Source: UBA2357 sp046295975
GTDB taxonomy: Bacteria > Pseudomonadota > Gammaproteobacteria > Burkholderiales > Rhodocyclaceae
Direction of reading: 5' to 3'
Length of the DNA: 64,000 bases
Assembly: GCA_046295975.1 (NCBI GenBank)
Contig: JBKBMG010000023.1
Location: 1-64,000 of the forward strand
Shown here: piece after piece, positions 56,511-64,000 of the stretch
Position numbering within the stretch: the first letter of the stretch is position 1
How the letters are laid out: every line of letters begins with the position of its first letter
The notes under the pieces: model-generated
Told to the model about the DNA's origin: nothing
Seen by the model: the letters and a program-made list of their open reading frames with translations, nothing else
The model's database searches: none
Made by a program: the position numbers and the translations under genes

Positions 56511-58415
56511 ATGTTCGAGGCAGTACGCAAAAACAAGCGCATCTCCCAGGTGATTCTGGCGATCATCATCGTCCCCTTCGCGTTCTTCGGGATGGACGCG
56601 TATTTCACGGATGCACCGGGACGCTCGGAAGTGGCCACCGTGGGTGGGCATGCAGTCACCGTGTTCGAGTTTGACCAAGCCTTGCGCGATCAGCAGCAGC
56701 GCCTGACCAACCTCTCGGAAGGCCAGTTGGACATGGCGTTTTTTCAGACGGAAGCCTTCCGCCGCTCGGTCCTGGAAAGCCTCATCAACCAGCGGCTACT
56801 GGCCTTGCATGCCCTGGACAATCGCCTCGTGATCACCCAGCAGCAACTGCAGGAGGCGATTGCCGCGGTTCCGATGTTTCAGGAGGAGGGGCGTTTTTCG
56901 CTGGCGCGATACGAACAGGTGCTGCGATCCCAGGGCACGTCGCCGGCCGGTTTCGAGGCGGGTGTCGCCCATGACCTCAGGATGCAGCAGATTGCCGCTG
57001 CGGTTCAGGGTTCGGCGTTCGTCAGCGAGACCACGGCGAGGCAGTTCCTGCGCGCCCAACTCGAAGAACGCATTGTGCGCGAGCTGCGTTTCCCCTTTGC
57101 GGAGTTCGAGTCCGAGGTGTCGGTCAGCGACGACGAGGTCAGCGCCTTCTATGCGGCAAATCAGTCCTTGTACCAGCGTGCACCGCGCATGAAGGCGGAC
57201 TACCTGATATTCGACGAACTGGCCCTGGTCGGGCGCGAGGCAGTTTCCGAAGAGACGGCGCGTCAGTATTACGAAGCCAATGCCGAGCGTTTCGGGCAGA
57301 CCGAAGAGCGGCGTGCGCGTCACATCCTGGTCCGTCTGGATGCAAACGCCAACGAAGCAGCGGTGACCGAGGCGATGGCCAAGGCCAACGAGATCCTCGA
57401 CGCGGTACGCGAGGATCCCAGTCGTTTCGAGACGCTTGCGCGCGAACGTTCAGAGGATCCAGGTTCGGCGCGCAATGGAGGCGATCTCGGTTTCTTCGGT
57501 CGTGGCGCCATGGTCGGCGCGTTCGAGGAAGCCGCCTTCGCGCTGGAGAAAGGCGCGATCAGCGACGTTGTCCGTTCCGACTTCGGGTTGCACGTCATCC
57601 AGCTTGTGGACGTCAAGCCGGCGGCCTTGCGGCCCTTCGACGAGGTGCGCGACGAGATCCTGTTCGAGCTGGGGCGTCAGGAGGCTGGCCGCCAGTTTGC
57701 CGCGAAGGCCGAGCACTTCACCAATATGGTGTATGAGCAGCACGACAGTCTTGAGCCCGCGGCTGCCGAGTTCGGTCTGGAGATTCGCACGTCTGACTGG
57801 ATCAGTCGTGACGGTGGCAGCAACGTCGGCCCGTTTGCCAATGAACGCCTGTTGAGCGCCTTGTTTGCCGATGAGGCGGTGCGTGACGGTCACAACGTCG
57901 AAGCAATCGAGATCGAGCGCGGTACCCTGGTCTCGGCGCGGGTGCGCGAGTACGAGGCGGCACGTCTGCAGCCGCTGGATGAAGTGCGCGAGGACATCGT
58001 GAAGCGCTTGCGCGACCGTGCGGCCGAGCGTTTGGCTCAGGAGCGGGGCGAGGCGGTGCTGGCCCGTTTGCAGGCTGGTGAGGAGGTTGAGCTGACCTGG
58101 AGCGAGGCGCGTTTCATGCGGCGCGGCGAGCCGTCACGCATTGACGATGCGATGCGGGCAATCTTCTCGGCATCCTCGGAAGTCTTGCCGGCCTACGTCG
58201 GCAGCCTTCAGCCAGGCCTTGGCTTCAGCGTGTTCAAGGTGGAGAGTGTGAAGCGGCCGGAGATCGAGGCCGACGATGTGCGCTTGGAGGGAATCGCACG
58301 CGAGTACGAGCGACTGGTGGCCGAGGTCGAGATGAAGGCCTTCGTCGATACCCTGAGGAGCCGCTACAAGGTGGAGATCCGCGAGGCAGCGCTGCGCCGG
58401 AATCTGGAGCGTTGA
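56511..58415 (+). CDS. ppiD: periplasmic folding chaperone PpiD
   Basis: 634 residues, one N-terminal membrane anchor (VILAIIIVPFAFFGMDAYF, about 14-32), SurA-like N-terminal helices (INQRLLALHALDNRLVIT), a parvulin-type prolyl isomerase domain (about 265-360: RARHILVRLD, GDLGFFGRGAMVGAFEEAAF, VRSDFGLHVIQLVDV) and a C-terminal chaperone region. PpiD sits at the inner membrane near SecYEG and helps proteins leaving the translocon. The opening MFEAVRKNKRISQ is typical. A bidirectional terminator separates it from convergent fabI. Confidence 0.94.
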   Translation: MFEAVRKNKRISQVILAIIIVPFAFFGMDAYFTDAPGRSEVATVGGHAVTVFEFDQALRDQQQRLTNLSEGQLDMAFFQTEAFRRSVLESLINQRLLALHALDNRLVITQQQLQEAIAAVPMFQEEGRFSLARYEQVLRSQGTSPAGFEAGVAHDLRMQQIAAAVQGSAFVSETTARQFLRAQLEERIVRELRFPFAEFESEVSVSDDEVSAFYAANQSLYQRAPRMKADYLIFDELALVGREAVSEETARQYYEANAERFGQTEERRARHILVRLDANANEAAVTEAMAKANEILDAVREDPSRFETLARERSEDPGSARNGGDLGFFGRGAMVGAFEEAAFALEKGAISDVVRSDFGLHVIQLVDVKPAALRPFDEVRDEILFELGRQEAGRQFAAKAEHFTNMVYEQHDSLEPAAAEFGLEIRTSDWISRDGGSNVGPFANERLLSALFADEAVRDGHNVEAIEIERGTLVSARVREYEAARLQPLDEVREDIVKRLRDRAAERLAQERGEAVLARLQAGEEVELTWSEARFMRRGEPSRIDDAMRAIFSASSEVLPAYVGSLQPGLGFSVFKVESVKRPEIEADDVRLEGIAREYERLVAEVEMKAFVDTLRSRYKVEIREAALRRNLER

Positions 58416-58460
58416 GCGGGTGATGAAGCGCGCGCTTCACCAGGTGTCGTAGCGTTTCAG

Positions 58461-58503
58461 CCCCCAACAAAAAACCCGGCCAAGCCGGGTTTTTTGTTGG
58501 GGG
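58461..58503. terminator. bidirectional terminator between ppiD and fabI
   Basis: A perfect 20-bp stem (58461-58480 and 58484-58503) with a 3-base loop, containing AAAAAACCCGGC and GCCGGGTTTTTT. A classic intrinsic terminator in both directions, placed between convergent genes. Confidence 0.95.
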
Positions 58504-58571
58504 CTGCTCAACCGCTGCCCGGGGTTTGGGTGCGCCGCCGCTTGCTCCTCATGCGGCGCATGCTGCCGTGT

Positions 58572-59366
58572 TCAACTGGCCTGTTCCGGATTTCCGAGTG
58601 CGGTGGTGTTGAAGCCGCCATCCACATACATGATCTCGCCGGTGACGCCGCTGGCGAGGTCGGAGCAGAGGAATGCGGCGGCGTTGCCCACTTCCTCGAT
58701 CGTGACGTTGCGGCGCAAGGGCGCGTTGTGCTCGTTGAAGGCCAGCAGCTTGCCGAAGCTGCCGATGCCGGAGGCGGCCAGCGTCTTGATCGGGCCGGCG
58801 GAAACGCCATTCACCCGAGTGCCTTCCGGGCCGAGGCAGACCGCAAGGTAGCGCACCGAGGCCTCCAGGCTGGCCTTGGCCAGACCCATGACGTTGTAGT
58901 TGGGCATGGTGCGCACCGCCCCCAGGTAGGAGAGGGTGAGCAGCGCACCGTTGCGTCCCTTCATCAGCGGTCGGGCGCCCTTGGCGAGCAGCGGGAAACT
59001 GGCCGCCGAGACTTCGTGGGCAATCCGGAACGCTTCGCGGGAGAAACCGTCGAGGAAGTCGCCCTCGAGCGCATCCGAGGGGGCGTAGGCGATCGAATGC
59101 ACCAGGCCGTCCAGTCCGTCCCAACGCTCGCCGATGCTGGCGAACAGGGTGTCGATGTCGGCGTCGCTCTGGACGTCACAGGCGAAGATCATGTCGCTGC
59201 CGAAATCGGCGGCCAGCTTGGCCACGCGCTCCTTGAACCGGTCGTTCTGGTAGGTGAAAGCGAGATCCGCGCCTTCCCGGTGCATTGCTTTCGCAATACC
59301 GTAGGCGATCGACCGATTGCTGAGAAGGCCGGTGATCAGAATGCGTTTTCCGGCGAGAAAGCCCAT
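58572..59366 (-). CDS. fabI: enoyl-[acyl-carrier-protein] reductase (NADH)
   Basis: 264 residues. It reduces enoyl-ACP in the last step of each fatty-acid elongation round, and is the triclosan target. Divergent short-chain dehydrogenase: GKRILITGLLSNRSIAYGIA binds the nucleotide; the active-site Tyr/Lys are in YNVMGLAKASLEASVRYLA; then GPIKTLAASGIGSF and the C-terminal YVDGGFN. The ppiD-fabI convergent pair is common in betaproteobacteria. Confidence 0.96.
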   Translation of the reverse strand: MGFLAGKRILITGLLSNRSIAYGIAKAMHREGADLAFTYQNDRFKERVAKLAADFGSDMIFACDVQSDADIDTLFASIGERWDGLDGLVHSIAYAPSDALEGDFLDGFSREAFRIAHEVSAASFPLLAKGARPLMKGRNGALLTLSYLGAVRTMPNYNVMGLAKASLEASVRYLAVCLGPEGTRVNGVSAGPIKTLAASGIGSFGKLLAFNEHNAPLRRNVTIEEVGNAAAFLCSDLASGVTGEIMYVDGGFNTTALGNPEQAS

Positions 59367-59498
59367 GTTCCAGTATGCTCCAACAGGATTGTCGCGGGAT
59401 TATAGCCGAAGTGCTTGCGAACTGAATTTCCGTGCAGTAGTCGACCCCCGACCGCCTTGTCCTGCTGGGGCGGCCATTCAACCGTCCATCCGCCATCG

Positions 59499-61082
59499 AT
59501 GAATCCGAATTTCCTGACCGAACTGCGTTTCGACAACCGCTTTGTTCGCGAACTGCCTGCCGATCCGCAGACCGGGCCGCAACTGCGGCAGGTGCATGGT
59601 GCCTGCTATTCGCACGTACTGCCCACCCCGGTGCGTGCCCCCAGGCTGCTGGCCTGGTCTCCAGAGGTCGCCGCCTTGCTCGATCTGCGTGAGCAGGATG
59701 TGCTGTCCCCGACCTTCGCCGAGGTCTTCGCGGGCAACAGCGTGTTGCCGGGCATGCAGCCTTATGCGGCCTGCTATGGCGGGCATCAGTTCGGGAACTG
59801 GGCGGGGCAACTGGGTGACGGCCGCGCGATCACCCTGGGCGAGGTCGTCAACCGTGACGGTCAGCGTTGGGAGTTGCAGCTGAAGGGGGCGGGGCCGACG
59901 ACGCCGTATTCACGCCGTGCCGACGGTCGTGCGGTGCTGCGCTCGTCCTTGCGCGAGTTCCTGTGCAGCGAGGCGATGCATCATCTGGGCGTGCCGACGA
60001 CGCGTGCGTTGAGTCTGGTTGAAACCGGCGAGGACGTCGTCCGGGACATGTTCTACGATGGTCGGCCGCGGGCCGAGCCCGGGGCGATCGTCTGCCGGGT
60101 CGCACCGTCCTTCATCCGCTTCGGTAACTTCGAGATTTTCGCATCACGCGGTGACGAAGCGGTGCTGGGGCAACTGGTGGACTTCACGATCGACCGGGAC
60201 TTTCCCGAACTCGCCGCGGCGGGGGATGGGCGGCACCGGCGGGCGCAGTGGTTTGCGGGCGTCTGCGAACGTAGCGCACGGCTGATGGTGGATTGGATGC
60301 GGGTGGGTTTCGTCCACGGCGTGATGAATACCGACAACATGTCCATCCTGGGGCTGACCATCGACTACGGCCCCTACGGTTGGATCGACGATTTCGACCT
60401 CGACTGGACACCCAATACTACCGACGCGACGGGCCGGCGCTACCGCTTCGGCAACCAGCCCAGCGTCGCGCACTGGAATCTCGTTCAACTCGCCAATGCG
60501 CTATATCCGCTGTTCGGTGAGGTGGCGCCGCTGCAGGACGGGCTGGATCGATTCGTCGCGGTGTTCGAAGCGGAGAATCGCCGCATGCACGCGGCCAAGC
60601 TGGGTTTGCGCGAGTATGGCGAGGGAGATGCGGAGCGGGTGGCGAATCTGCACCAGTGGTTGACCCGCTGCGAGGTCGACATGACGATTTTCTATCGCAC
60701 CCTGGCCGGACTGAACCCCGGGCAGGCGCGCGCAGAGCACTTTGCAGAGGCCTATTACGACGAGGCCAAGGTGTTGCAGCATCGTGAGGAGATTGACGCA
60801 TGGCTCACCGACTATGCACGGCGCGTGGCACGCGACGATGAGACTGAGGCGGTGAGATCGGCGCGGATGAATGCGGTGAATCCACGCTTCGTGTTACGCA
60901 ATTACCTCGCCCAGCAGGCCATCGATGCCGCCGAGCAAGGCGATCCCGGCATGATTTCCGAATTGCTGGAGGTACTCAGAAAGCCCTACGACGAGCAGCC
61001 CGGGCGTGCGGCCTTCGCCGGGCGTCGCCCGGAGTGGGCGCGCAATCGCGCCGGATGCTCGATGCTGTCGTGCAGTTCGTGA
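59499..61082 (+). CDS. selO: protein adenylyltransferase SelO (YdiU/UPF0061)
   Basis: 527 residues. SelO is a pseudokinase-fold enzyme that transfers AMP from ATP to Ser/Thr/Tyr of target proteins in redox stress. Motifs: YGGHQFGNWAGQLGDGRAI, LKGAGPTTPYSRRADGRAVL, SSLREFLCSEAMHHLGVPT, FVHGVMNTDNMSILGLTID (catalytic loop), YGWIDDFD and the C-terminal CSMLSCSS, where the second Cys corresponds to the selenocysteine of animal SelO. Start at 59499 (MNPNFLTELRFDNRF) matches the family; the ribosome-binding site is weak. Convergent with the NnrU-like gene. Confidence 0.94.
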   Translation: MNPNFLTELRFDNRFVRELPADPQTGPQLRQVHGACYSHVLPTPVRAPRLLAWSPEVAALLDLREQDVLSPTFAEVFAGNSVLPGMQPYAACYGGHQFGNWAGQLGDGRAITLGEVVNRDGQRWELQLKGAGPTTPYSRRADGRAVLRSSLREFLCSEAMHHLGVPTTRALSLVETGEDVVRDMFYDGRPRAEPGAIVCRVAPSFIRFGNFEIFASRGDEAVLGQLVDFTIDRDFPELAAAGDGRHRRAQWFAGVCERSARLMVDWMRVGFVHGVMNTDNMSILGLTIDYGPYGWIDDFDLDWTPNTTDATGRRYRFGNQPSVAHWNLVQLANALYPLFGEVAPLQDGLDRFVAVFEAENRRMHAAKLGLREYGEGDAERVANLHQWLTRCEVDMTIFYRTLAGLNPGQARAEHFAEAYYDEAKVLQHREEIDAWLTDYARRVARDDETEAVRSARMNAVNPRFVLRNYLAQQAIDAAEQGDPGMISELLEVLRKPYDEQPGRAAFAGRRPEWARNRAGCSMLSCSS

Positions 61083-61109
61083 GCGTGGCCGCGTTGTCCT
61101 GAATCAGGA

Positions 61110-61688
61110 TCAGCCGAACGGCGCAATGCCGAACAGCCAGGCGTGGAGATGGCGGGCAAACACGAACCATGCAAGCACGCCGACCACTACCGCGATCGCG
61201 TCTCGTTGCCAGCCGAGCGCGGGGCGACGCGTTCCGGCCAGCCGGTCACGCCGCCGCGAGACCGCAAAGCATGCGATGGACCAGGCCAGGAAGCTGCCGA
61301 ACAGCAGGACATCCGCCAACATGCCGTTGGCGATCAGGTGCGCCAGCGCCCACAGCTTCACGCCGGCCAGCATGGGATGGCCGATGCGGGCGCGGATATG
61401 GGTGCCGGGCACATAGGCGGCTACGAGCAGCACGAAGGCTGGTAGTGTGAGGAGGGCCGCGAGGTGGCGTGTCCATATTGGAGCCCACCACAGCACCACT
61501 GGATCCTGACGCGCCAGCGCGTAGCCCCACACGATCAGGCCGAAGCCGAGCAGAGAAACCGCGGAATAGGCCGCCTTCCAGGTGTGTTCGCCGAGGCGCG
61601 CGATCTGCGCACCGCGCCATCCGTCCGCTACCATGCGTAGTGAATGGGTGCCGAGAAAGATCAGCAGTCCGACAATCAGTATGTTCAT
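61110..61688 (-). CDS. NnrU family membrane protein
   Basis: 192 residues with five or six hydrophobic segments (MNILIVGLLIFLGTHSLRMV at the start; LTLPAFVLLVAAYVPGTHI; LFGSFLAWSIACFAV). GHPMLAGVKLWALAHLIANG is the NnrU family signature. NnrU is linked to nitric-oxide metabolism in denitrifiers and is related to isoprenylcysteine methyltransferase-like proteins, but its exact role is unknown, and no denitrification genes lie nearby. Just downstream of smpB in the same direction. Confidence 0.85.
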   Translation of the reverse strand: MNILIVGLLIFLGTHSLRMVADGWRGAQIARLGEHTWKAAYSAVSLLGFGLIVWGYALARQDPVVLWWAPIWTRHLAALLTLPAFVLLVAAYVPGTHIRARIGHPMLAGVKLWALAHLIANGMLADVLLFGSFLAWSIACFAVSRRRDRLAGTRRPALGWQRDAIAVVVGVLAWFVFARHLHAWLFGIAPFG

Positions 61689-61788
61689 TGCAGTGCGCTC
61701 ATTGCAGAGTTACAAAGCCGGCTCAACCGGCCTCACGCCGCGCGAGAAGGCGCCATGAGTGCAGGGGGAGTGGGGCTGCGTCCCGCCG

Positions 61789-62235
61789 TCAACTCTTGAT
61801 CCGCATCAGACGGCCTTTCTCGCGTTCCCAGTCACGCTTCTTCTCGTCCTCGCGCTTGTCGTACTGCTTCTTGCCCTTGGCCAGGCCGACGGTCGCCTTC
61901 ACCCGCCCCTTGGCATAATGCAGGTCGAGCGGCACCAGGGCGAATCCGGCACGTTCCACCTTGCCGATCAGCTTGTCGATCTCAGCCGCGTGCAGCAGCA
62001 GCTTGCGGGTGCGCGTTGCATCCGGACGTACGTGGGTGGAGGCGCTGTTCAAGGCGGTGATGTGCATGCCGAGCAGAAAGATCTCGCCATCCCGGATGAT
62101 GACGTAGGCTTCCTTGATGTTGGCCCGGCCGGCACGGATCGCCTTGACTTCCCAGCCTTCGAGTACGATGCCGGCCTCGTATTTCTCCTCTATGAAGTAA
62201 TCGTGAAAGGCCTTGCGATTGTCGATGATGCTCAT
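61789..62235 (-). CDS. smpB: SsrA-binding protein SmpB
   Basis: 148 residues. It carries tmRNA to stalled ribosomes in trans-translation. NRKAFHDYFIEEKYEAGIVL, EGWEVKAIRAGRANIKEAYV, PLDLHYAKGRVKATVGLAKG and the basic tail KKQYDKREDEKKRDWEREKG are all family marks. Divergent from ratA, the arrangement seen in E. coli (smpB / ratA-ratB). Confidence 0.97.
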   Translation of the reverse strand: MSIIDNRKAFHDYFIEEKYEAGIVLEGWEVKAIRAGRANIKEAYVIIRDGEIFLLGMHITALNSASTHVRPDATRTRKLLLHAAEIDKLIGKVERAGFALVPLDLHYAKGRVKATVGLAKGKKQYDKREDEKKRDWEREKGRLMRIKS

Positions 62236-62354
62236 GTCGGACCAGAATTGATGTGCGGGCGCGCTGGCGCACAGCCGCGTTGCGAGCGGCGGCGGGCGGT
62301 GGCCATGCGGTAGAATGGCGGATTCTAGCAGTTCGATACCCCGATTGCTCCGAC

Positions 62355-62798
62355 ATGGCCGACGTCAAGAAGCTCGTTCTGATCGAATTCACTCCCGCAC
62401 AGATGTTCGACCTGGTCGATCGCTGCGAGGACTACCAGCATTTCCTGCCGTGGTGCGGCGGCGCCGAGGTACATGAGCGCAGCGACACGCTCACGGTCGC
62501 GACCATTCACATCAATTACCACGGCATCAAGGCCCACTTCACGACCGAGAATACCAAGCATTTTCCGTCGGAGATGCACATTCGCCTCAAGGAAGGGCCG
62601 TTCCGCCATCTGGACGGCGGCTGGCATTTCATCGCGCTTGGCGAGACGGCGTGCAAGATCGAGTTCAACCTGCACTACCAGTTCTCAAGCAAGCTGCTGG
62701 AAAAGGCGCTCGGTCCGGTGTTCAACCATATCGCCAATACCTTCGTCGATTCCTTCGTCAAACGGGCGGAGCAGGTCTATCGCAAGGGGGCGGCGTGA
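62355..62798 (+). CDS. ratA: RatA family protein (polyketide cyclase/START-like, coenzyme Q-binding)
   Basis: 147 residues. START/SRPBCC fold with KKLVLIEFTPAQMFDLVDRC, EDYQHFLPWCGGAEV, FTTENTKHFPSEMHIRLKEG, and a C-terminal helix FNHIANTFVDSFVKRAEQVY. The family relates to COQ10; in E. coli RatA was described as binding 50S subunits, while homologs act in quinone function, so the role is ambiguous. Start at 62355 gives the family N-terminus. Followed by rnfH after a 73-bp gap. Confidence 0.92.
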   Translation: MADVKKLVLIEFTPAQMFDLVDRCEDYQHFLPWCGGAEVHERSDTLTVATIHINYHGIKAHFTTENTKHFPSEMHIRLKEGPFRHLDGGWHFIALGETACKIEFNLHYQFSSKLLEKALGPVFNHIANTFVDSFVKRAEQVYRKGAA

Positions 62799-62871
62799 CA
62801 AGGTTCGAGGTGGGTATGTCGTCGCCTGGAGTGAGGGGCGGGTGGCGAGTGCCGGGTTGGAGGAGGGGGCT

Positions 62872-63201
62872 GTGAGCGAACGGATCAGCGTGGAGGTGGT
62901 GTATGCGCTGCCTCATCGTGCCGAAGTCGTCCAGGTAAGCCTGCCGGAGGACGCCACGGTCAAGGACGCGCTTTCGGCGTCCGGGCTGCTGGCAAAGTAT
63001 CCGGATATCGAGCCCGATGGTGCGAACAAGATCGGTGTCTTTGCCAAGCTGGTGAAACTCGATGCTGTGCTGAGGGACCGCGATCGCGTCGAGATCTACC
63101 GGCCGTTGATTGCCGATCCCAAGGCCGTCCGCAAGAAGCGTGCGGAAGAAGGCAAGGTGATGAAGAAAGGTGGTGGCGACGCCGAAGCTGCGGCCACCTG
63201 A
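62872..63201 (+). CDS. rnfH: RnfH family protein (RatB)
   Basis: 109 residues from GTG at 62872, with ggaggagggg upstream. Ubiquitin-like fold: ISVEVVYALPHRAEVVQVSL, GLLAKYPDI, NKIGVFAKLVKLDAVLRDRD, RVEIYRPLIADPKAVRKKRA. The family was named for its link to rnf clusters, but in most genomes it follows ratA, as here; its function is not established. Confidence 0.92.
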   Translation: MSERISVEVVYALPHRAEVVQVSLPEDATVKDALSASGLLAKYPDIEPDGANKIGVFAKLVKLDAVLRDRDRVEIYRPLIADPKAVRKKRAEEGKVMKKGGGDAEAAAT

Positions 63202-63331
63202 GCGATTGATGCGGGTGGCGCTGCCCGCATGTGAAAGCGAGGGGTGCGAGCGTCGCCCCGCCAGCGCGTCTCGCAGGTGCGTCCGCCCGCACTTCGCCCG
63301 GCCATGATGGCGCGGGCCTCGAGTGCCGCAG

Positions 63332-63823
63332 TCAGTTGTCGCAGTTCTGGGCGATGAAGCCGCGATTGCGCTCGATCTCGGCCGCGCGGCCGGCGTCGTC
63401 CAGGAATTCCCGTTCGCCGCGTTCATTGAAGCGTGCCACGCGCTGGCCGGATTCCAGGGCGGTGAGTTGGCTGCGAGCCTGAGTGCAGGCGCGCTGCCGC
63501 TCTTCTTCCTGGGCGCGTTGGCGCTGTGCCTCTGTTGCTGCTTCGGCCTCGGCAGCGCGCCGTTGGCGGAATTCCAGCTCGCGCTCGGCGAGGCTGGGTG
63601 CAGCAGGTTGCTGCACGGCGGTCGTGCCGTCGCCATCGCCGCCGGTAGCCGGGCTGCCCGAGCGGATGAGTCGTGCTTCCACCCCAGGGGGCGGGCGGTC
63701 GGAATAGTTCAGGTTGCCCTGCGCGTCGCGCCATTCATAGACCTGCGCGGCCGCCGGCAAGGCCATGGTGGTGAGCAGGGCGAACAACAGGCCTGCGCGT
63801 CGCAGGTGGCAAGAGTCGATCAT
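63332..63823 (-). CDS. DUF4124 domain protein, exported
   Basis: 163 residues. Signal peptide MIDSCHLRRAGLLFALLTTM with an AAAQ-like cleavage site, then the short DUF4124 domain QVYEWRDAQGNLNYSDRPPP, an Ala/Gly linker, and a charged helix rich in Glu, Arg and Gln (about 90-140) likely to form a coiled coil. Function unknown; such proteins are periplasmic or envelope-linked. The start at 63823 places the signal peptide at the N-terminus; the longer frame does not. Divergent from guaB. Confidence 0.85.
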   Translation of the reverse strand: MIDSCHLRRAGLLFALLTTMALPAAAQVYEWRDAQGNLNYSDRPPPGVEARLIRSGSPATGGDGDGTTAVQQPAAPSLAERELEFRQRRAAEAEAATEAQRQRAQEEERQRACTQARSQLTALESGQRVARFNERGEREFLDDAGRAAEIERNRGFIAQNCDN

Positions 63824-63852
63824 TGGCAGGTGCTCCGCGTCGCGTGCGACGC

Positions 63853-63881
63853 TTACATGTCGTGGTAACCGTCTGTATAAT
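63853..63881 (+). promoter_or_regulatory. promoter of guaB
   Basis: TTACAT (63853-63858), 17 bp, TATAAT (63876-63881), giving a leader of about 20 nt to the guaB ATG. A ribosome-binding site, aagga, follows. Confidence 0.65.
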
Positions 63882-63908
63882 ACGGATTTGGCCGTAAGGA
63901 TAAAAGCC

Positions 63909-64000
63909 ATGCGAGTGATTCAGAAGGCACTGACCTTTGATGATGTCCTTCTCGTTCCTGCCCACTCGACCGTTCTTCCGCGCGATGTCTCGCTCCAGAC
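63909..64000 (+). CDS. guaB: IMP dehydrogenase, N-terminal part (cut by window end)
   Basis: Only the first 30 codons are present. MRVIQKALTFDDVLLVPAHS is the hallmark start of bacterial IMP dehydrogenase, which oxidises IMP to XMP in guanine nucleotide synthesis. A TATAAT promoter and an AAGGA ribosome-binding site lie upstream. The rest of the gene is beyond the window. Confidence 0.93.
   Translation, partial: MRVIQKALTFDDVLLVPAHSTVLPRDVSLQ

Noticed and set aside
59499..61082. Selenocysteine in SelO
   Set aside because: The C-terminal motif reads CSMLSCSS with an ordinary Cys codon before the natural stop; there is no in-frame TGA before the motif to suggest recoding.

Overview
The window is high-GC chromosomal DNA whose gene content and order fit a betaproteobacterium of the Rhodocyclales (Azoarcus/Thauera/Aromatoleum type). 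Pointers are a pyruvate dehydrogenase operon whose E3 carries its own lipoyl domain, an sdhCDAB-sdhE-gltA-odhAB-lpd central-metabolism block led by a GntR regulator, a poly(3-hydroxybutyrate) phasin, and the smpB/ratA/rnfH/guaB cluster. This placement is inference from gene order and protein character; no database was searched.

Layout. 1-0.5 kb: stump of a GGDEF-type protein, probably cut by an insertion sequence at the window edge. 0.65-7 kb: aceE-aceF-lpdA on the minus strand with a recognisable promoter. 7.3-12 kb: an orphan periplasmic binding protein divergent from a three-PAS sensor kinase and its FixJ/LuxR-type regulator. 12-17.6 kb: a K+/H+ antiporter, then folD-purE-purK-tsaC with overlapping or touching ends, followed by a possible structured RNA. 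18-21.3 kb: hppD, then a DUF1330 gene and a membrane-protein gene divergent from an XRE/MmyB-like regulator, with a perfect palindrome between them. 21.3-27.9 kb: a small genomic island in the initiator tRNA gene. 28-32 kb: an adenylate cyclase-FHA protein, infA, a CoA-ester lyase and mdh. 32-43.5 kb: gntR and the TCA-cycle block. 43.6-49.5 kb: a repeat-rich gap, zapE, a DinG/YoaA helicase and molybdopterin genes mobB-moeA-moaD-moaE. 49.5-64 kb: phasin, heat-shock clpB, a MASE1-CHASE-PAS-GGDEF-EAL protein, ppiD, fabI, selO, an NnrU-like gene, smpB, ratA, rnfH, a DUF4124 gene and the start of guaB.

The standout is the island at about 21.3-27.9 kb. An 81-bp near-identical direct repeat made of the tRNA-fMet 3' end plus a terminator hairpin flanks two co-directional genes and no visible integrase. 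One gene encodes a 1,531-residue TIR-STAND NTPase with long helical repeats. The other encodes a protein with a nucleoside-deoxyribosyltransferase/TIR-like N-terminal domain fused to the domain that eukaryotic ASK kinases (MAP3K5 family) use for TRAF binding. I read this as a candidate two-component anti-phage or abortive-infection system, in which one or both proteins process a nucleotide or NAD+ signal; this has not been shown.

Central carbon metabolism is the other theme: pyruvate dehydrogenase feeds citrate synthase, 2-oxoglutarate dehydrogenase, succinate dehydrogenase and malate dehydrogenase, all present here. A palindromic site between mdh and gntR suggests that this GntR/UTRA protein controls at least mdh and itself.
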